Source: Diprion similis (taxonomy: Eukaryota; Arthropoda; Insecta; Hymenoptera; Diprionidae). Taken from it: a stretch of 64,000 nt of DNA. Below the pieces are notes generated by a model. That model did not search any database and was not told the DNA's origin. It worked only from the letters and a program-made list of their open reading frames with translations. The stretch is from NCBI RefSeq assembly GCF_021155765.1, contig NC_060109.1:831001-895000 (forward strand). Reading direction: 5' to 3'. Positions 48,801 to 62,305 of the stretch are shown here, piece by piece; positions within the stretch are counted from its first letter, which is position 1, and every line of letters starts with the position of its first letter. The position numbers and the translations under genes are program-made.

Positions 48801-51321
48801 ACAACTTCCCTACTACACTCGCAATCATATCAACCAGTCACTGTCACCCAAACATCCCTATTCAGCTGCTCCAAAAACCCATCAAGCCTGTGTGATAATT
48901 ACTATAAATTCTAGACTTTGGAAGTATCATTAGGTCACAAATAAGACCAAAGTAAAAAGTCCTAGTTGATCAGTAATTGTACTCACTGGATCACTTTTAC
49001 TCTAAGCCATTACTCGAAGGAACAGTCTTTGGCGGGAGATGAAAAGCGATTGACTTTTCGATTTGAGAATGGTTCGATCTTTCACGACTTTGGGACCATA
49101 ATGGCGCCGATTCTCGCAACGTCAATCCCGCTGCTTCGCAGCCAAGGTCCTCGCATAACAGAACTCGTGTCGTCCCAACGGCCGAGTTCTGGAACCAATT
49201 ATCGTCGGTTGTTTAGAGTAGTGTTTCAACGGGACTTGGCTGTGATCGCTAATCAGCTGTTCCAACGTACCAAGGTATAGATATGGAGCATCTAACTGGT
49301 CCCCGTGCGCTGGTCAAATCCACGAGCTACGAGGAGGTCGACGAGTTCACTGGCTAATTAGACGAGCAAATGACCCAATAAATCTTAGAGGCTAAATTTT
49401 CTGGCCTTGAACTCCGAGCTGAAGAAGAATTCCGTTAAAATTGTATTATTCTTTCAAACGCATTTTAGTATCTGATCGTCGTTTTCACCCGTTTATAAGA
49501 TTTTTCGAGAAAAAACTCAACCAAGGGAACATCTTTAAATTTACATGTTTCACTATATTAGGACATGCACATTCCATTTAGAATCGATTTCTATTTTGGG
49601 TGTCTAATGGCATAAGGTTCTGAGCGTCAACTTACGACCTTTTGCATTTGAAAAAGACAAAAGGGCGTTGATATTTTATTTTTTATCGTATCTAGACTCA
49701 AAATATGAAAATATGATCAGAAATGTTGAAATCGAATAACAGTTTAATTAAGAGCAAAAGATTGTTCGTGATCAGAATTTTTTATCCAGGAAAAATGTGC
49801 ACTTCGCAAAATGAAATTTTTGTAGTTGGAATCCAGCTTTATTCGCTAATCATATTTTCAATCTTTGACCGATCAATCTGATTATAAATATATTTCCAAA
49901 TTTAGGCGTTCCGGGAATTCATCATCCGGAAATGTATCGGAGTTTTTGTTACCCATCATTTTAATTTAGCGATATCTTCAAAAATCGATTGAAATTTAAC
50001 CCACAAAACTTGGAAAATTATCATTTGTGTCATGTAAGAGATTCCGGAACCGAAAATGTAAAAACATATTTCAAGCTCAACCTAGTATATCCAAAATTAG
50101 AATTGAACCTGATAACAAGAACGGACCTGCGGTGAAGTGTTGAATGAAACCGATTAGAGCAAACAGAAATCTGGAGCAGTAAGTTTAACGAGGTTTAATC
50201 TTTTCATTTCGCCCTCAATTCAATAAAGTCGACGTCTGATGTCACTCTCGAGTCAAATGTTCACGTGATGGAAAAAATATTGTCCAAGTAATTTCGAGCT
50301 GCTACCTGTTATAACAATTTATAAAAATCTTTCAGTTTTTTATCTTTCCAATTTCTCACTTCCGATAGTTGCAGTTTTTACACGTTACTTCTGTTTCCTC
50401 GATAAAAAATCTCGTGTCAAATATGCAGTCACGTTTTATCAACCTGTGTCGAAAACGAATGGCAACGAAAAACTCGAGTAATATTTCTGAGACATGATTT
50501 AATTTCTTGTCTTTTATTTCACCAATAAAAAAATAACAAAAAAAATTAAAAAAACACGAAAATTGAAGAGAAAAAAATAAATCCCTGCCAGACAGAGACA
50601 ATAATTGGGGAAATAAAAATAGCGTTGTTAGATTTTTGCCTACGAATCGATATCTGGCGAACTCACGAGCCAATTTTATTCCAGTATATAGATATGCACG
50701 TACAGACTGGGCGTTGGGTTTGTAACAATTAGGACGTTTAACACCAATTGGTTGTTTACCTAACGTTTCTTGTAATACAGTTACAAAGATGCGAGACGTC
50801 GAGGATCTCTCACCCTCAACGTCTCGGAGGCTCAGTTCGATCTAAGAAATCCCCCAGAACGTGTCCCGTCCCCAAAAACCTCCTCTGATTGTTCGCCAGA
50901 CTCCGGCGTGATTAGTTGAAGAAAAAAAAATTCATACGTTTAAAAAACTTTCGAGTTCTCTGCGTCGACCGGTTAACCAGTGAAATTATTTAACTCGAGA
51001 GCGCGAGAAAAAAAAAATGTAATTACATATAACACAGAGTCGAAATGCTGTCGAAAATTTTTACTTGATCAAAATTTGTTCCGCGTGATTAGAACGTGAT
51101 AAGATTTGTTGTAAAAAGTGTTTGCAGTCCATGTAGGGAAAGTAGAAAGACGTGAATTACAATTCATAATTATCCCTGATATTGAATCGTAAAATTTTGA
51201 AAATTTCTATCACAGATTTGATCCTCTTCTAGGTGAGCTTTCGATCTTCTTCAGCGTCTTTGTTTCCCTCGATGAATTTCCCTGACTTGTATTTTCATTC
51301 TTTTTATATCCTCAAGTCAAA
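48801..51321. other. Intergenic DNA between the two His-rich protein genes
   Basis: No gene assigned. An open frame of about 100 codons on the plus strand (48966-49280, TTG start) lies in a GC-richer patch but has no splice sites or recognisable domain. A hairpin (cgagacgtcgagg with cctcaacgtctcg) at about 50792-50827 precedes an initiator-like tcagtt at 50832, about 490 bases before the next ATG. An upstream untranslated exon there is possible but unproven. Confidence 0.45.
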
Positions 51322-52137
51322 ATGGAATCAAGTTTTCTGCATGGGTCGTTCCTGCTTCTGGTATTGGCCTGTTCCGTACTGACAGCTAGTATCATGGACG
51401 ATTCGGAAGTCGAGTCAATAACGGGTACCAGAGAACCGGAAACGATTTCCACGACGGAAGTGGCATCTGGGGTCGCGACTACCGTCCAGTCCTTAAGGTA
51501 AAACTTGCCACCATTTTTCTTTTCATGAATTCCAATGACAAATGAAAGAATGTTGAATGTTTATAAATTGTTTTTATATTTTTCTTATCACGTCACCTCA
51601 GAGAATCGCGATGGTATCGACCCGGCGGACTCGCCAGAGGAGGTGACGATCACGACGATCACGACGACGTGATGGATTATCACGATGCCCACGAGGTACA
51701 CCATGAGGAAAAGGCGATGGTCGAGGGGAAGGAGGATTACTGGGGAGGTTACTACGACTTCCTCATTAACGAAGGAAGCTACAAATTCTGGGCCGTCTTC
51801 CAGGTAAGAACATTCAAACCCTAATAAGCCGAGTTTTCTTCGTTTTTGAAAATTGTTGTAGTGCAACGCGTAGATTTTTTTTAATGAAAAATCAAGTTGA
51901 AAAACAGATCCAAAGTTCTAAATCGAGGTCGAAATATCATCAATAAAACAACTAGCTAGTGAAGTTCTTAACCGTAAGATTAAAGTTGCTAATTTTTTGC
52001 AGTTTAGAAAACGTGAAATTTTCAAATTTGGAAAATTTTCTGATTCTTATGAAACTAAATCGTAGATTCTAAATCTGAAGTTGAATAATCGCATTCCAGT
52101 TGCGCAATAAAAAAATGCTTCCCCCGCTCCAAAAAAG

Positions 52138-52185
<48 letters not shown>

Positions 52186-52417
52186 GAAACCTGTTCACGT
52201 AACTTTTCAGCTTGGAACAGCGGCGCTGCTGATTTACAGCGGTTTCGCAGCGTTGTACTACGCAAAGGTGAATCCTTCGACAGACGACGACTACGAGGAT
52301 TATTTCCTGCGGAGACGTCGGTCGATCTACCGACCCCCTCAGGAAAGGACCTTCCTTGGTCTGAGTCCCGAGGCTTTTCAAAGGATACTGGACGCGGTGG
52401 CGAGGGAATTTTACTGA
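51322..52417 (+). CDS. Small secreted/single-pass His/Asp-rich protein, unrecognised family, 194 aa
   Basis: Three exons join in phase: 51322-51497, 51602-51803, 52211-52417 (585 nt). The start ATG is followed directly by a signal peptide (MESSFLHGSFLLLVLACS, cleavage near residue 23). Then come a Ser/Thr/Glu-rich stretch, a His/Asp-rich middle (about 75-96, GGDDHDDHDD and HDAHEVHHEE), an aromatic stretch (DYWGGYYDF) and one hydrophobic segment (about 119-145, FWAVFQLGTAALLIYSGF). After it an acidic patch is followed by RRRRS, a furin-like site, and the C-terminus ends LDAVAREFY. The layout parallels the 421-aa protein upstream: same strand, signal peptide, His/Asp region, one hydrophobic helix followed by an amphipathic tail. 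They may be distant tandem paralogues, but sequence identity is too low to be sure. Metal binding is inferred only from composition. Confidence 0.8.
52138..52181. repeat. Poly-A tract of 44 bases in intron 2 of the 194-aa protein gene
   Basis: A 44-base A-run ends 29 bases before the exon 3 acceptor (cttttcag, ending 52210). Length is probably unstable. It separates the likely branch region from the usual upstream intron sequence. Confidence 0.9.
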
Positions 52418-52805
52418 CAATTTTTTCCGTCTACTTGTTTTTTTATCGGTCGTGGATATTGCTTCGGCTTATCGTATCACGCGGTTTGAATTACCATTGT
52501 TGTAATTCCGATTAGCGGATGTTAAGAGTTCAAGATGCAGTGAAGCACATTCTGTACAATATTGTCGGGTCGGTGGAATCAAGGGACACGTCGTTTTAAG
52601 TTTGAAAAAAAAGGAACCACCTCAGTTTTGATTTCCAAAAACAGGATACGTCGGAGATAAATTTTTTAATCACAAATTTTGATAGTAGGTATAATAATTT
52701 GAATAGCGAATGAAATGAAAAATATCAAGTTTATACAAAAGGGAATATAGCAACATTTTATAGATTTGAAAAAATGATGTTCATTAGTCATTTTTTGTTG
52801 TGATA

Positions 52806-52811
52806 AATAAA
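52806..52811 (+). terminator. Polyadenylation signal of the 194-aa protein gene
   Basis: AATAAA about 390 bases after the stop codon, in AT-rich DNA. Confidence 0.5.
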
Positions 52812-54518
52812 AAGACTATTTTTAGAATCCTTAACAAAAAAAAACTATGATTATGTGGATTATTTTATAATGGATTAACTTTTGATCGACTTGAGTAGAC
52901 CAACTCTACTTTTTTTTTTTTAATAAATTACATCGCAAGTTAACAATCTTTAAAGTTAAGCAGACCTCAAAACGCATTGATTTATATTAAAAATGAATTT
53001 ATTAGAAAAATCTACGACGTGTTCTATTTTTGAAAATCAAAACGACGTGTCACTTTCTTCAACTTCAAAACCTGCGCGTCAATTTTTCGAAAATGAAAAT
53101 GGCTCGTCTCTTTATTCCACTAACCCGACGATATGTAATATGTTTATTATAAATGTATAGAATGTGGCGATAAATTCCAACACACGTCAATCTAGGATAT
53201 AAATATTTCTATATATTTTTTCAATGCGTTTTTCAAGACAGAAAAAGAAAATTTTACTTTCCGATCGTTTTGCATGTATGTCAGACGCGTTATATCGACG
53301 GATTGTGACAATTTCTTTCCACCGCTGATAATTAGGAACGATTTTATATGGAATGTATATTAAGGTTGTTCTTACTTCAAGCAGGTGTAAAAGTAAATAC
53401 ATTATGTATAGAATGTATCTGAAACTCAGCCTCACCGCTGTATCTAACATAATTATTTTATAATATAACCCTAATACTTGAAAGTTTATTTTAATATTTA
53501 ATAATTACTTTTCATGTCTCTTTTTCTTTTATATGAAATTTTTGTAATCTTCTTTGAGTTTTTACAAAACATAAATTTGTATCTACATGTATATTATTCG
53601 CGTGTGAATTTAAAACTCGAGTAACAAAAATAATCGAGTTAAATAAATTAAAAGTCCGTTTGAAAAATGTTTTATACTTTATTTAAAATCATTTTTCCGT
53701 ACTAGAGTCGGTTTAAAAAATCCTAGAAATAAAAATTTTAAAACACTCTTAAGCACAAGAATATTGAGAAAAAGAAAACTTGTGAAGAAATGATCAACTT
53801 GTCACGAATTAATAAAATTTATATAACTTTAGATGAATCGTCGAGTTTGTTGATGGAAATCTGTTAAATCGAAGTAGCCTTAAACCAACTATCAAGATTG
53901 TTTTTCCTCACGTTCTACTATATCGAATGTGCGGGTGATCTTTACATCAATGTTTTTATAATCTTCCTTTAAAACGAGTTTGAAATCGTTTTTTTGAAAA
54001 GAAAAGAAAAGAAAAAAAAAACAAAAAAACCATTCATTCCTTAAATTATACAACGCCGAATAAACCGTATGATATACAATAGAGGTAAAAATCGGGAGTA
54101 AAACAATTTCGAACAGCGTTCCCTCCCTCTTTTTATCCGTCCGATCGAATCTGGCAGCGTGGTCCGTCTGTCACGACCACCGAGGCGAACGCAGCAGCCG
54201 GGGTTTGAGTTTTTGCTGAAAACTACTGGCCAAAGTCTCTCTGGAAGGAGTACTTAGAGAGACATCGATGCGTTACATACGCACGCGGCATGCAACACGC
54301 GTATAATTAATGTCCGCAAGTTGAATCGGCGAAAAATGAAGGAGGGTAGATGGTCGACTAAATATTCGCGAGTATTAAAAGGCGGTAAAAAACGTCGGAA
54401 AGTGGGGCCCGATAAATCAGAGGAACTGTTGGAAGACGGGCCTTCGGTCGAAACCTCGAGGCAAATTTTCTTGTCGAGAATGCGCGCGCAATAAACGATC
54501 TTAAGGTGACGCTACAGG
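52812..54518. other. AT-rich intergenic DNA with a GC-richer patch
   Basis: No gene seen. A GC- and CpG-richer patch at about 54120-54500 could be regulatory; nothing ties it to a gene. Confidence 0.45.
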
Positions 54519-55010
54519 CAGTCTTTACCGACCGAGTGAAGTTTCACTAGTTTGGCTATTATCTGCAGAGTCTACGTATGGTTGACCCCAAAAGGTTCTA
54601 GTGAGAGCGATTCTTCGTCAGAAATTTTTTTTTCACGCAACAATAACACCAGAAAATCGTATTCCTGTAATTGAATTACCATCAATTGCGGTTACTTGCA
54701 TTTTCTGGCGTTATTTTTTAGTTAAATACAAATAATTTTTTAATAAACTTTCTTGATAAACTTCAGTCTTTACTGACCGAGTGAAATTTCACTTGTTCAG
54801 CTATTATCTGCAGAGTCTACGTATCGTTGATCTCAAAGAGGTTCTAGTGAAGGCGATTCTTGGTCTGACATTTTTTTTTCACTCAACAATAACACCAGAA
54901 AGTTGTATTCCTGTAATTGAATTACCATCAATTGCAGTTAATTACATTTTCTGGTTACATTTTCTCGCGTTAAGTATTAAAAATTTTTATTATACTTTCT
55001 TGGTAAACTT
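54519..55010. repeat. Tandem duplication, two 245-bp units
   Basis: Unit 1 (54519-54763) and unit 2 (54764-55010) both begin cagtcttta and share gctattatctgcagagtcta, caacaataacaccagaaa and cctgtaattgaattaccatc in the same order. They differ by scattered substitutions and small indels, so the duplication is not recent. No coding frame is shared by both units. Confidence 0.88.
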
Positions 55011-58000
55011 CATTCAAAGTCAAACCTATTAAAACCGGCAATTGTACCTGATTTCTAGAAAATTTTCAAATTCTGATTGCAACACAGGATCTATATAACG
55101 GAAAAAGTAATCTCAATTACAGATTTGAGTTGAATAAATAATTAACAATTATTTGAAATCATAAGTGAAATTATTTTTCAATCAATCAGGACACCGAATC
55201 GTATGAAAAGATATTTAATTTAGAAGCCATAAAGCGATGTTACGTTATTTGGCGTATTTTGTATACAATTTTAATATTGAAAAATCGAAAGAGTCGCGAA
55301 TTTGAAGACAATGAAACAGTCCTCAAATGATTTTTCTGTAATAAAGTAACTAAATCGTTAAGAATTGCTTACTTGTTGTCTCTCAATGTTTAAAAATTCA
55401 TCATATTTTAATAATATCCAGCCACTGGTGCGACGCTCACGGAATTTCCCCTTTCCCATGGTGGCGCCACCTTGTGACGAAGAAAAATCAGGCGTGCCTC
55501 GTGGGCCCGGCTGCATTCTCCCACGTCCAACGTCATCTGAAATTTCCGATAAGCGTAGTGTAAGTATAGGGTACAGAGATGCAACGCGGGGGACGAACGA
55601 ACGAAACGGCAGAGAGAGAGAGCAAAAGAGAGGGAGGAAGAGATGGGGGGCCCTAAGGCCCTTTTCGTCCGTGACTCGAAGCCCGGGTTTTGCACGAGAA
55701 GAGGGAGTTCAAATCCAGAATTAGAATTTCCGTCGGATCAGCGAGGGGTTGAAATATTTTCAAATACCAAAATTCTCAGGCTACGAAAAATCTCATTCGT
55801 GAAATATTAATTATTATACTACCAAAACGTTTTAAATACTATTGAAATTATCTTTTATCATGTTGTTAACCATCTCTGAGAAATCATGAACACCCGAAAA
55901 CCTACCTTTTTTCAGACTGATTTTCAGACCCCTTAAAGACCTGTTAAATCAACTTCCCGCAGCTAATTTTGATTATTCACTTATTTTTTCACTCAATTAT
56001 CGATATTTTGTTTCACTTTGTTGATGTCTAATGCTTCCAATATTCACACTTGCAAAACGTGTCCTTACAATTACTATCGATCTATGATAAAAAAAAAAGA
56101 AATCATTGTAAATCCCTGCACTGATCTACGTGATCAAAAAGTGATCAAATTAGCTGAATAATTGTCGGTAAAAATTAGCTTGGAAAAAAAATATGGCGTC
56201 AATCCATGTCTTGCGTATATCATACAAAGTCAATATGGCGGGACATGATCGTGAAATTCGGTGATAATTTCAACAATACAAGATAGATATAGGATTAAAT
56301 AGCTAAAAAAACTGAAGGCTGCCGAATTGCGCTGCGCTGTTACAAGACGTTGGGTTTATAAAATAAAGACTCTCCGGTTGTTATTACGACGGAAAAAACT
56401 TCCCAGCAAATGCAGTCCAGCTGCAGGAATGTACCTCGAATGGAATTTCGACGCATTTTTCTTTTCCTCGAGATTGGCGAGCCGGAACGCCGCGTCGTAT
56501 CTGCGCAATTCCATATTTCGTTACTTTCAAATAATCATTTTCAACGACAGATTCTCAATAATTCAATCGATCACTCAGATTCGAATGGTGAAAAAATTAC
56601 AATGAGCAAAAAAAATAATTAAGGATCAATGGAAATAAATTTCAATCCCGTAAAATCCACCAAGTTTTTTTTAACCCTTAGTAAAATTAGAGGTCTAAAA
56701 TAAGTATTTGGAAGCTAATAAAAGACAAGGAAAACAAAATTTATGATTTGTAATTTTTTTCATTTTTTTCTCCAGTAATTTTGCAAAACAAACAGAATTT
56801 TTTTAACGATCGGCGGATACTATTTTTTTTTTTTTTTTATGTCAGTGGTACATGTTGTGCGTACAATCCTAAAATTTTTAGCTTAATTAATATTGAAAAA
56901 TGGCGGAGTAGTGAATTGTTTTTCTGAAAAAAAAAACATTTTTCCTGAATTTTCACATATATGACCAGTTTTTAAAACGCCATCTATAAATTTACCGATA
57001 AAAATCATTAGAAATGTTTAGAGGAACTCTTGTACAATTAGGGTTTTCAGCGTGGGGTAATGAGTTACCCCATATGGCCGCTAAGCAAAAGAAAAAAACG
57101 AAAAAAAAACTGTAAACGTTACAGTGATAAGTAAATTTTATCTATTATTGTTTGTTTTTTTTCTGTTTTTCTTTGTTTTCTTTGTAACAAAATATAACTA
57201 TAGTTTTAAGAATTCGTCATATAAGAGGAAAATTTTAATTGAACATCGCAAAGAGAAAGAGAAAAAAAAAAAGAAGGAAATTAGAACTACGGATTATAAG
57301 ACGTATTCGTGCAATTAGAGAGCAGCGCAAAAATCGAGAGTAAAGGAATGAAAGCATCGAAATCAGATATGAAGGGAGGACAGCATGAAGAAATGCGTGT
57401 TTTTGCAACCTTCCCGCAAATCGTCGAGTCGTCCGCATTTTTCCGCACACAGCGTTGGACAGTCTGCAGGGCAGATTGTCATTTGTTCGATCTTTCGGTG
57501 AATTTTTTTGCCCGAAATAAATAAAACGAAAGAACAAAATTTGCGGTGGATCGCTGTCTCATCCTCGACCGACTTTATACGGCAGAAAATATTTTACCGG
57601 TTCGACGAACTAATTATATTTTAATCGTACCTTTTACCTATATATATATATATATATGTATAAATATATATCATTTGCGCAGCTTATACTCTCTTCACAT
57701 ATATTTCGGTAATGAAAATCTTGGGTAAATGGTATGCGAAAAAAATTTGACCATGTAATGAAGAAAAAAAAGCGTTCAATTTTTCAATTAATCGTAGCGC
57801 TTTCGGATATTGGCAAAAGTGGATTATTCTTCTTTAAAAATTCTTTACCAACGATCGGTAAATACGTAAATTACCGACGAGGTTAATAATCGGCATCGAA
57901 TCGTGATCGATCTCGAGTTTCGTTTGACGAAACGATGTCGTACATTGTACGCGCTGCGTCCAAATTATGCTCGGTGCAATTACAGTTTTTTTTTTTTTAA

Positions 58001-60020
58001 ATCTTACAGCAAATTTCACCGCGCTGTTTCAAGAAGATCGCACGCAATCGTGGTCGGCAAGCACGATCGAAGAGTTAAGTCTTGCATGCAGATATCGTAT
58101 GTGAGATAATCACGAATACACGTTGCAGCAGTTTAAAGATCGGAGATGTAAGAAAATAGCGTAAAAAATACGAGAGGAATTTTTTCAACGCGAAAAAGGA
58201 AGCACGAAGCACGAACACGTAAAGAGAAAAAGAGGAAGAAGGCTGAGGCGCAGGAAGCGGGAGGAAGAAATAAGCAGGCATTACCGAGCCTGCGGCAAAA
58301 ACGATTTTGCAATTTTGTATAGCCAAATTGGCGCGCAGGTGTGCAGTACCTGCAGTTGTATTTCATCTCGAGCCGTGAGTGGATGGGTACATATGTGCGT
58401 CGAGTCGATAAATTACCATCAGAGCGATAAACGCACGATAATCTCGCTCCGTACTCTCTTGCCAACGGCCGATCTCAGCGTGGCCACTAGAGTGTGAGCT
58501 AAGAATAATCGATGCATCGATTAATCGAGTCCAAGAAAACAATCGAACACGACTCGGTTGAGTCGATAAAAATGAATCGATTGTTTCGATTTTTTTTTTT
58601 TGATTTTTTTAGTCTTAATAGCGGAATAGTTTTTTGATATTTTATAGGAAAAATAATCGACTTAATCGAAATCCTCAATCTGAAAACGTTTTTTCGATCT
58701 TGAAAATTTTTTCTGTATATTTAAGAATCCGTTTAATTTATTTTTCAACTCCTAATTCGTCAGTTCTTCACGGGAGCCGATATCGTAAAATTTATTGATA
58801 CATTGAAATTACGTGTAGTCGGTATAAAAAAAGAGAGATTCCCGATTACATAAATTTCCTAACATTCTAATGACAGAAGAAAAAATATAACCTACAAAAA
58901 GAATTCTGCGTCCATACATAATTTCATAGAATAGAAACAACGAAGTTTGACTCTAATTGTGGGTACGATTATTCATGTCGTAAATGTGAGCGACTGTACG
59001 AGAGAAAGAAGGAAAAGAAAAAGTTGAGAAAAAAATTACTGAGCATAATACAAATTATAATAAGCGTATAATCTAACAACCGTACAAACCATGGGAGAAA
59101 CGGTATTACAAATAGGTACGTCTAAAATCACATCATATGTTAGAAGCGTATGAGTTCCAGCGTTGAATGTAATAACCGAGAATTAGGTGCGCGGGTTATG
59201 TGAAAAAAAGGATCATACGCTGATTCGTACCTACGTCTAACGTAACGTCCGCAATTGTGAGAAGAAAACGATACGGAACGATGAAAATTTCGCGATTTGA
59301 AGTTGCAAAAAAAAAAAAAAAAAAAAAAAAGAAGAAGAAAAACAGTATTACAGTAGTAGAATGACGAGATAAAGTATAGAAAAATTCATGATAATTTTTT
59401 TTGTTTTCTTTTTCTAATTCGTTTCAAAATGGAACTTAATTGCAACGCTGTTTGAAATATTTTGAAAAAAAAATTTATAAAAAAGTATTTTAAGATAAAG
59501 AATAATTCTACACTGTACTGAGAATATTTTATTAGATAAACCTCCGTCTGGTGGGAAAAAATCTCAGTATGAGCTGGTATTAACTGAACTTGATGTATAC
59601 AAAGTTGAAGCTCGTAAATGGAATTGAAAGAACACAAGGTATATAAGCCTCTGATTAGCCTGAAGTATTATAGTATGTACGGCGAACGTGACGTAAATTT
59701 GAACTTGGCTGTACGCCAGCGTCGATTATGCTAATTTGGATAATTGAAGAAAAACCGTAATCTCGGCATCGGGTAATTATATTCACTCCTCGATGCTTCG
59801 GCACGCAATCTCGAGCACGAGGAGCGAAATCGAGAATCGGTAGTTCTTCCAACCACCATATACCCGAGTGCTGCTGTGGGAATCAGCCGGCAAAATTTTA
59901 CTATCACGGTCATCTGATTGATATTTATGAATTTTTGTACTTCGCCAATTTCCATGACATTTTTTGATTTTTCCCATCTAATTGGTTGATGCGCAAAAAA
60001 TTTTCAGGAGTAAAGTTTTT
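55011..60020. other. Gene-poor AT-rich DNA
   Basis: No gene assigned. GC-richer patches occur at 55420-55720, which includes a CTCF-like motif, and 58150-58500, which has open minus-strand frames without splice context. Poly-A/poly-T runs and a short TA repeat (57638-57656) are frequent. A cluster of ATCGAT/AATCGATT words lies at 58508-58590. Confidence 0.45.
55464..55472 (-). promoter_or_regulatory. CTCF-like core motif (minus strand)
   Basis: On the minus strand AGGTGGCGC fits the AGRKGGCGC pattern. It sits in a ggtggcgccacc palindrome inside a GC-richer patch. Candidate only. Confidence 0.28.
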
Positions 60021-60780
60021 AAATAATTTAATCGACACGTCGAATTTTCTTCGCGAATTTAAACGCTTTGGGCCTTTTTGGGTCCACTGGACCCTTCTGG
60101 CATACCTTTGGACGTTCTTTAAAATCATTGGGAATTCGTTCACACGCGTTAATACCACGTAAGATCTTATCACCCTTATCTTGGCGATTCGTGGTTTTGG
60201 GTCCTTTAGGATATATTAGGCCTGTTTTTTAATTTTCTGCATTGACTATATTATAACTAAACTAATAATATAATGTATATACTAAGAAGAATAGTCTAAA
60301 TTTAATTGATACATGACGTCGACTTTGAATTTCTTACTCTTTGGGCCTTTTTGGGTCCACTGGACTCTTCTGGTACACTTTTGGACGTTTTTCAAAATCC
60401 TTGGCAATTCGTTGACACAAGTTAATACCACGTAGGACCTTATCTTTCTGATATCGGCGATTCGAGGTTTTGGGCCCTTCAGAATATTATTGGGCCTGTT
60501 TTTTTAATTTTCTGCATTGACCATATATTACAACTAAACTTACGTAAAAGAAAAAATATAATATATACTATGAAGAATAGTCTAAATTTAATCAATACAC
60601 GACATCGATTTGAAATATCTAACTCCTAGAACCTTTTTCATAATTTGGGCCTTTTTCACATTTATTTTCAAATCATTTAGCGGACTGAAGACAAGTAATA
60701 AATATTTTTTCCCGGAACTTCTCGGGGTTTCTATTGTTTTTAGAAAACTTTGGGCCTCTTTTTGAATTCCCTACGATCCA
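60021..60780. repeat. Tandem repeat of about 280 bp, two full units and one partial
   Basis: Unit 1 (about 60021-60296) and unit 2 (about 60297-60583) share tttgggcctttttgggtcca, gttaatacca-cgta, ttaattttctgcattgac and gaatagtctaaatttaat in order. A partial third unit (about 60584-60780) keeps cga-atcga and tttgggccttttt phrases. Units are clearly diverged, with indels. No shared coding frame. Confidence 0.85.
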
Positions 60781-62280
60781 TTCGTTCGACCTACGATAAA
60801 GTTCGTTTTTGGAAAAATGTCAGTCCCGCAAAACTAGTCATGCACATTTGTGTTCGGTACTTGGGCGTAAAATATTCAGGATCGGTCTGGTCCAAGGACC
60901 GGTAACCGGCAGAGCCGCACGTCTGAACCTCACACAAAACCGCTCGTTATACATATTTCCTTAAGTCAACGACACGATATTCGAATACACACGTACACAC
61001 GCTTGACTCGTATGCATTTTACTGTTATAGCCGTCGTCGCACACGCTCAAATATTCGCGTTAAATTCAAAACTCCCACCCTATATAAAAAAAACTGTACG
61101 CTTAACAGCGCTTCAAAATTATCTGAGTGAGCAATTTTTTTCCTTATCACATTTATCGTGAGATCCAAAAATTCTGCATATTGATATTTATTATTATTAT
61201 AACAATTCTCATTTTTTTATTTTCAATTGTTTTAAATATTCATAAGCCGAGAAAATTGCCACCGATTCGAATGTAGGCGGGAAAAATAAAAAATACATAA
61301 AAACCTAACGTAAAATGCAACAAAAGAATAAGAAACATGTGATAAAAAAGAAGTTACCGGGCGAGAAAAAAAATTCTCTCAACATATTCGTTCACCCATT
61401 CATTCATTCGTCTCGTTCGTTCGGTCACTCGTGCAGAGCAGATTTTCTGGTAGACTTGACGAACGAAAAGAATACAATTTTTTTTTCTTTCTTTCGTTCT
61501 TTTTCCTTTACTTTTTTTTTTTTCGTTTTGTTTTTGTTTTTGACCAATAGTACGAAACAGAAATAAAAATCTACGAATGAAAGCACACGAATAAAATGTT
61601 GTGATACGCATATGTTCATCTATACATATATACATATATAATACTGAATAATATACAATAAAAGTCTAATTCGAATTTCTATGGGTGAATCTGCTGATGC
61701 AAAAGTTGATAAGAATATAAATTTTGTATTTACTACAGTTAAAAACTCATTTTTTGTCAAGTAATCGGAAATTACGTGAAAATTTCGATATTTCAGTAAC
61801 GAAGGTAACATGAATTTTAAGAAACATTATACTTTTTCAACAATTATTTCATAGTTGAATGCAAGAAAAAATCCCAAAATTTGAAACAACTAATTTTTAA
61901 GCTTGAATAACTTTTCAACCAGTAGATTCGCAAAAAAGAAGAAAAAAAATCCCTAGAAACCTTTTTTTTTTTTTTTGAGATCGTTCAATTTCCTACAAAA
62001 AAAAAAAAAAAAAATCCGTATCGCACTTTACGACACGTCAATAATCCGTTATTGAACGATAAAGTTCCAAAAAAAAAAAAAAAAAAAAAAAAAGAAATAA
62101 TTTCCAGTGTTATTTAAACGAAAAATAGAAAATCGCAAATAGGCACCATACCTAACAATAATTTTAAGAACTGAAACTTTGACGGAATTTTTTTTCTTTC
62201 CGTCATCTTCAACAATATTTTCATGGTGGCTAACGAAAAAATTTTTTACCTCACTTTTTTCGCCCACCCTTAGGTATACA

Positions 62281-62305
62281 CCTACCTACCTACCTACCTA
62301 CCTAC
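62281..62305. repeat. (CCTA)n microsatellite
   Basis: About six uninterrupted CCTA units. Confidence 0.9.

Noticed and set aside
48966-49280. 104-codon plus-strand frame between the His-rich genes
   Set aside because: TTG start, no domain, no convincing splice sites. Noted only as part of the intergenic description.
55700-55720. tRNA-like B box (agttcaaatcc)
   Set aside because: No matching A box, acceptor stem or anticodon arm could be placed around it.
55365-55724. 119-codon plus-strand frame
   Set aside because: Low-complexity Arg/Glu/Gly stretch from a GAGA-rich segment; no recognisable family or splice context.
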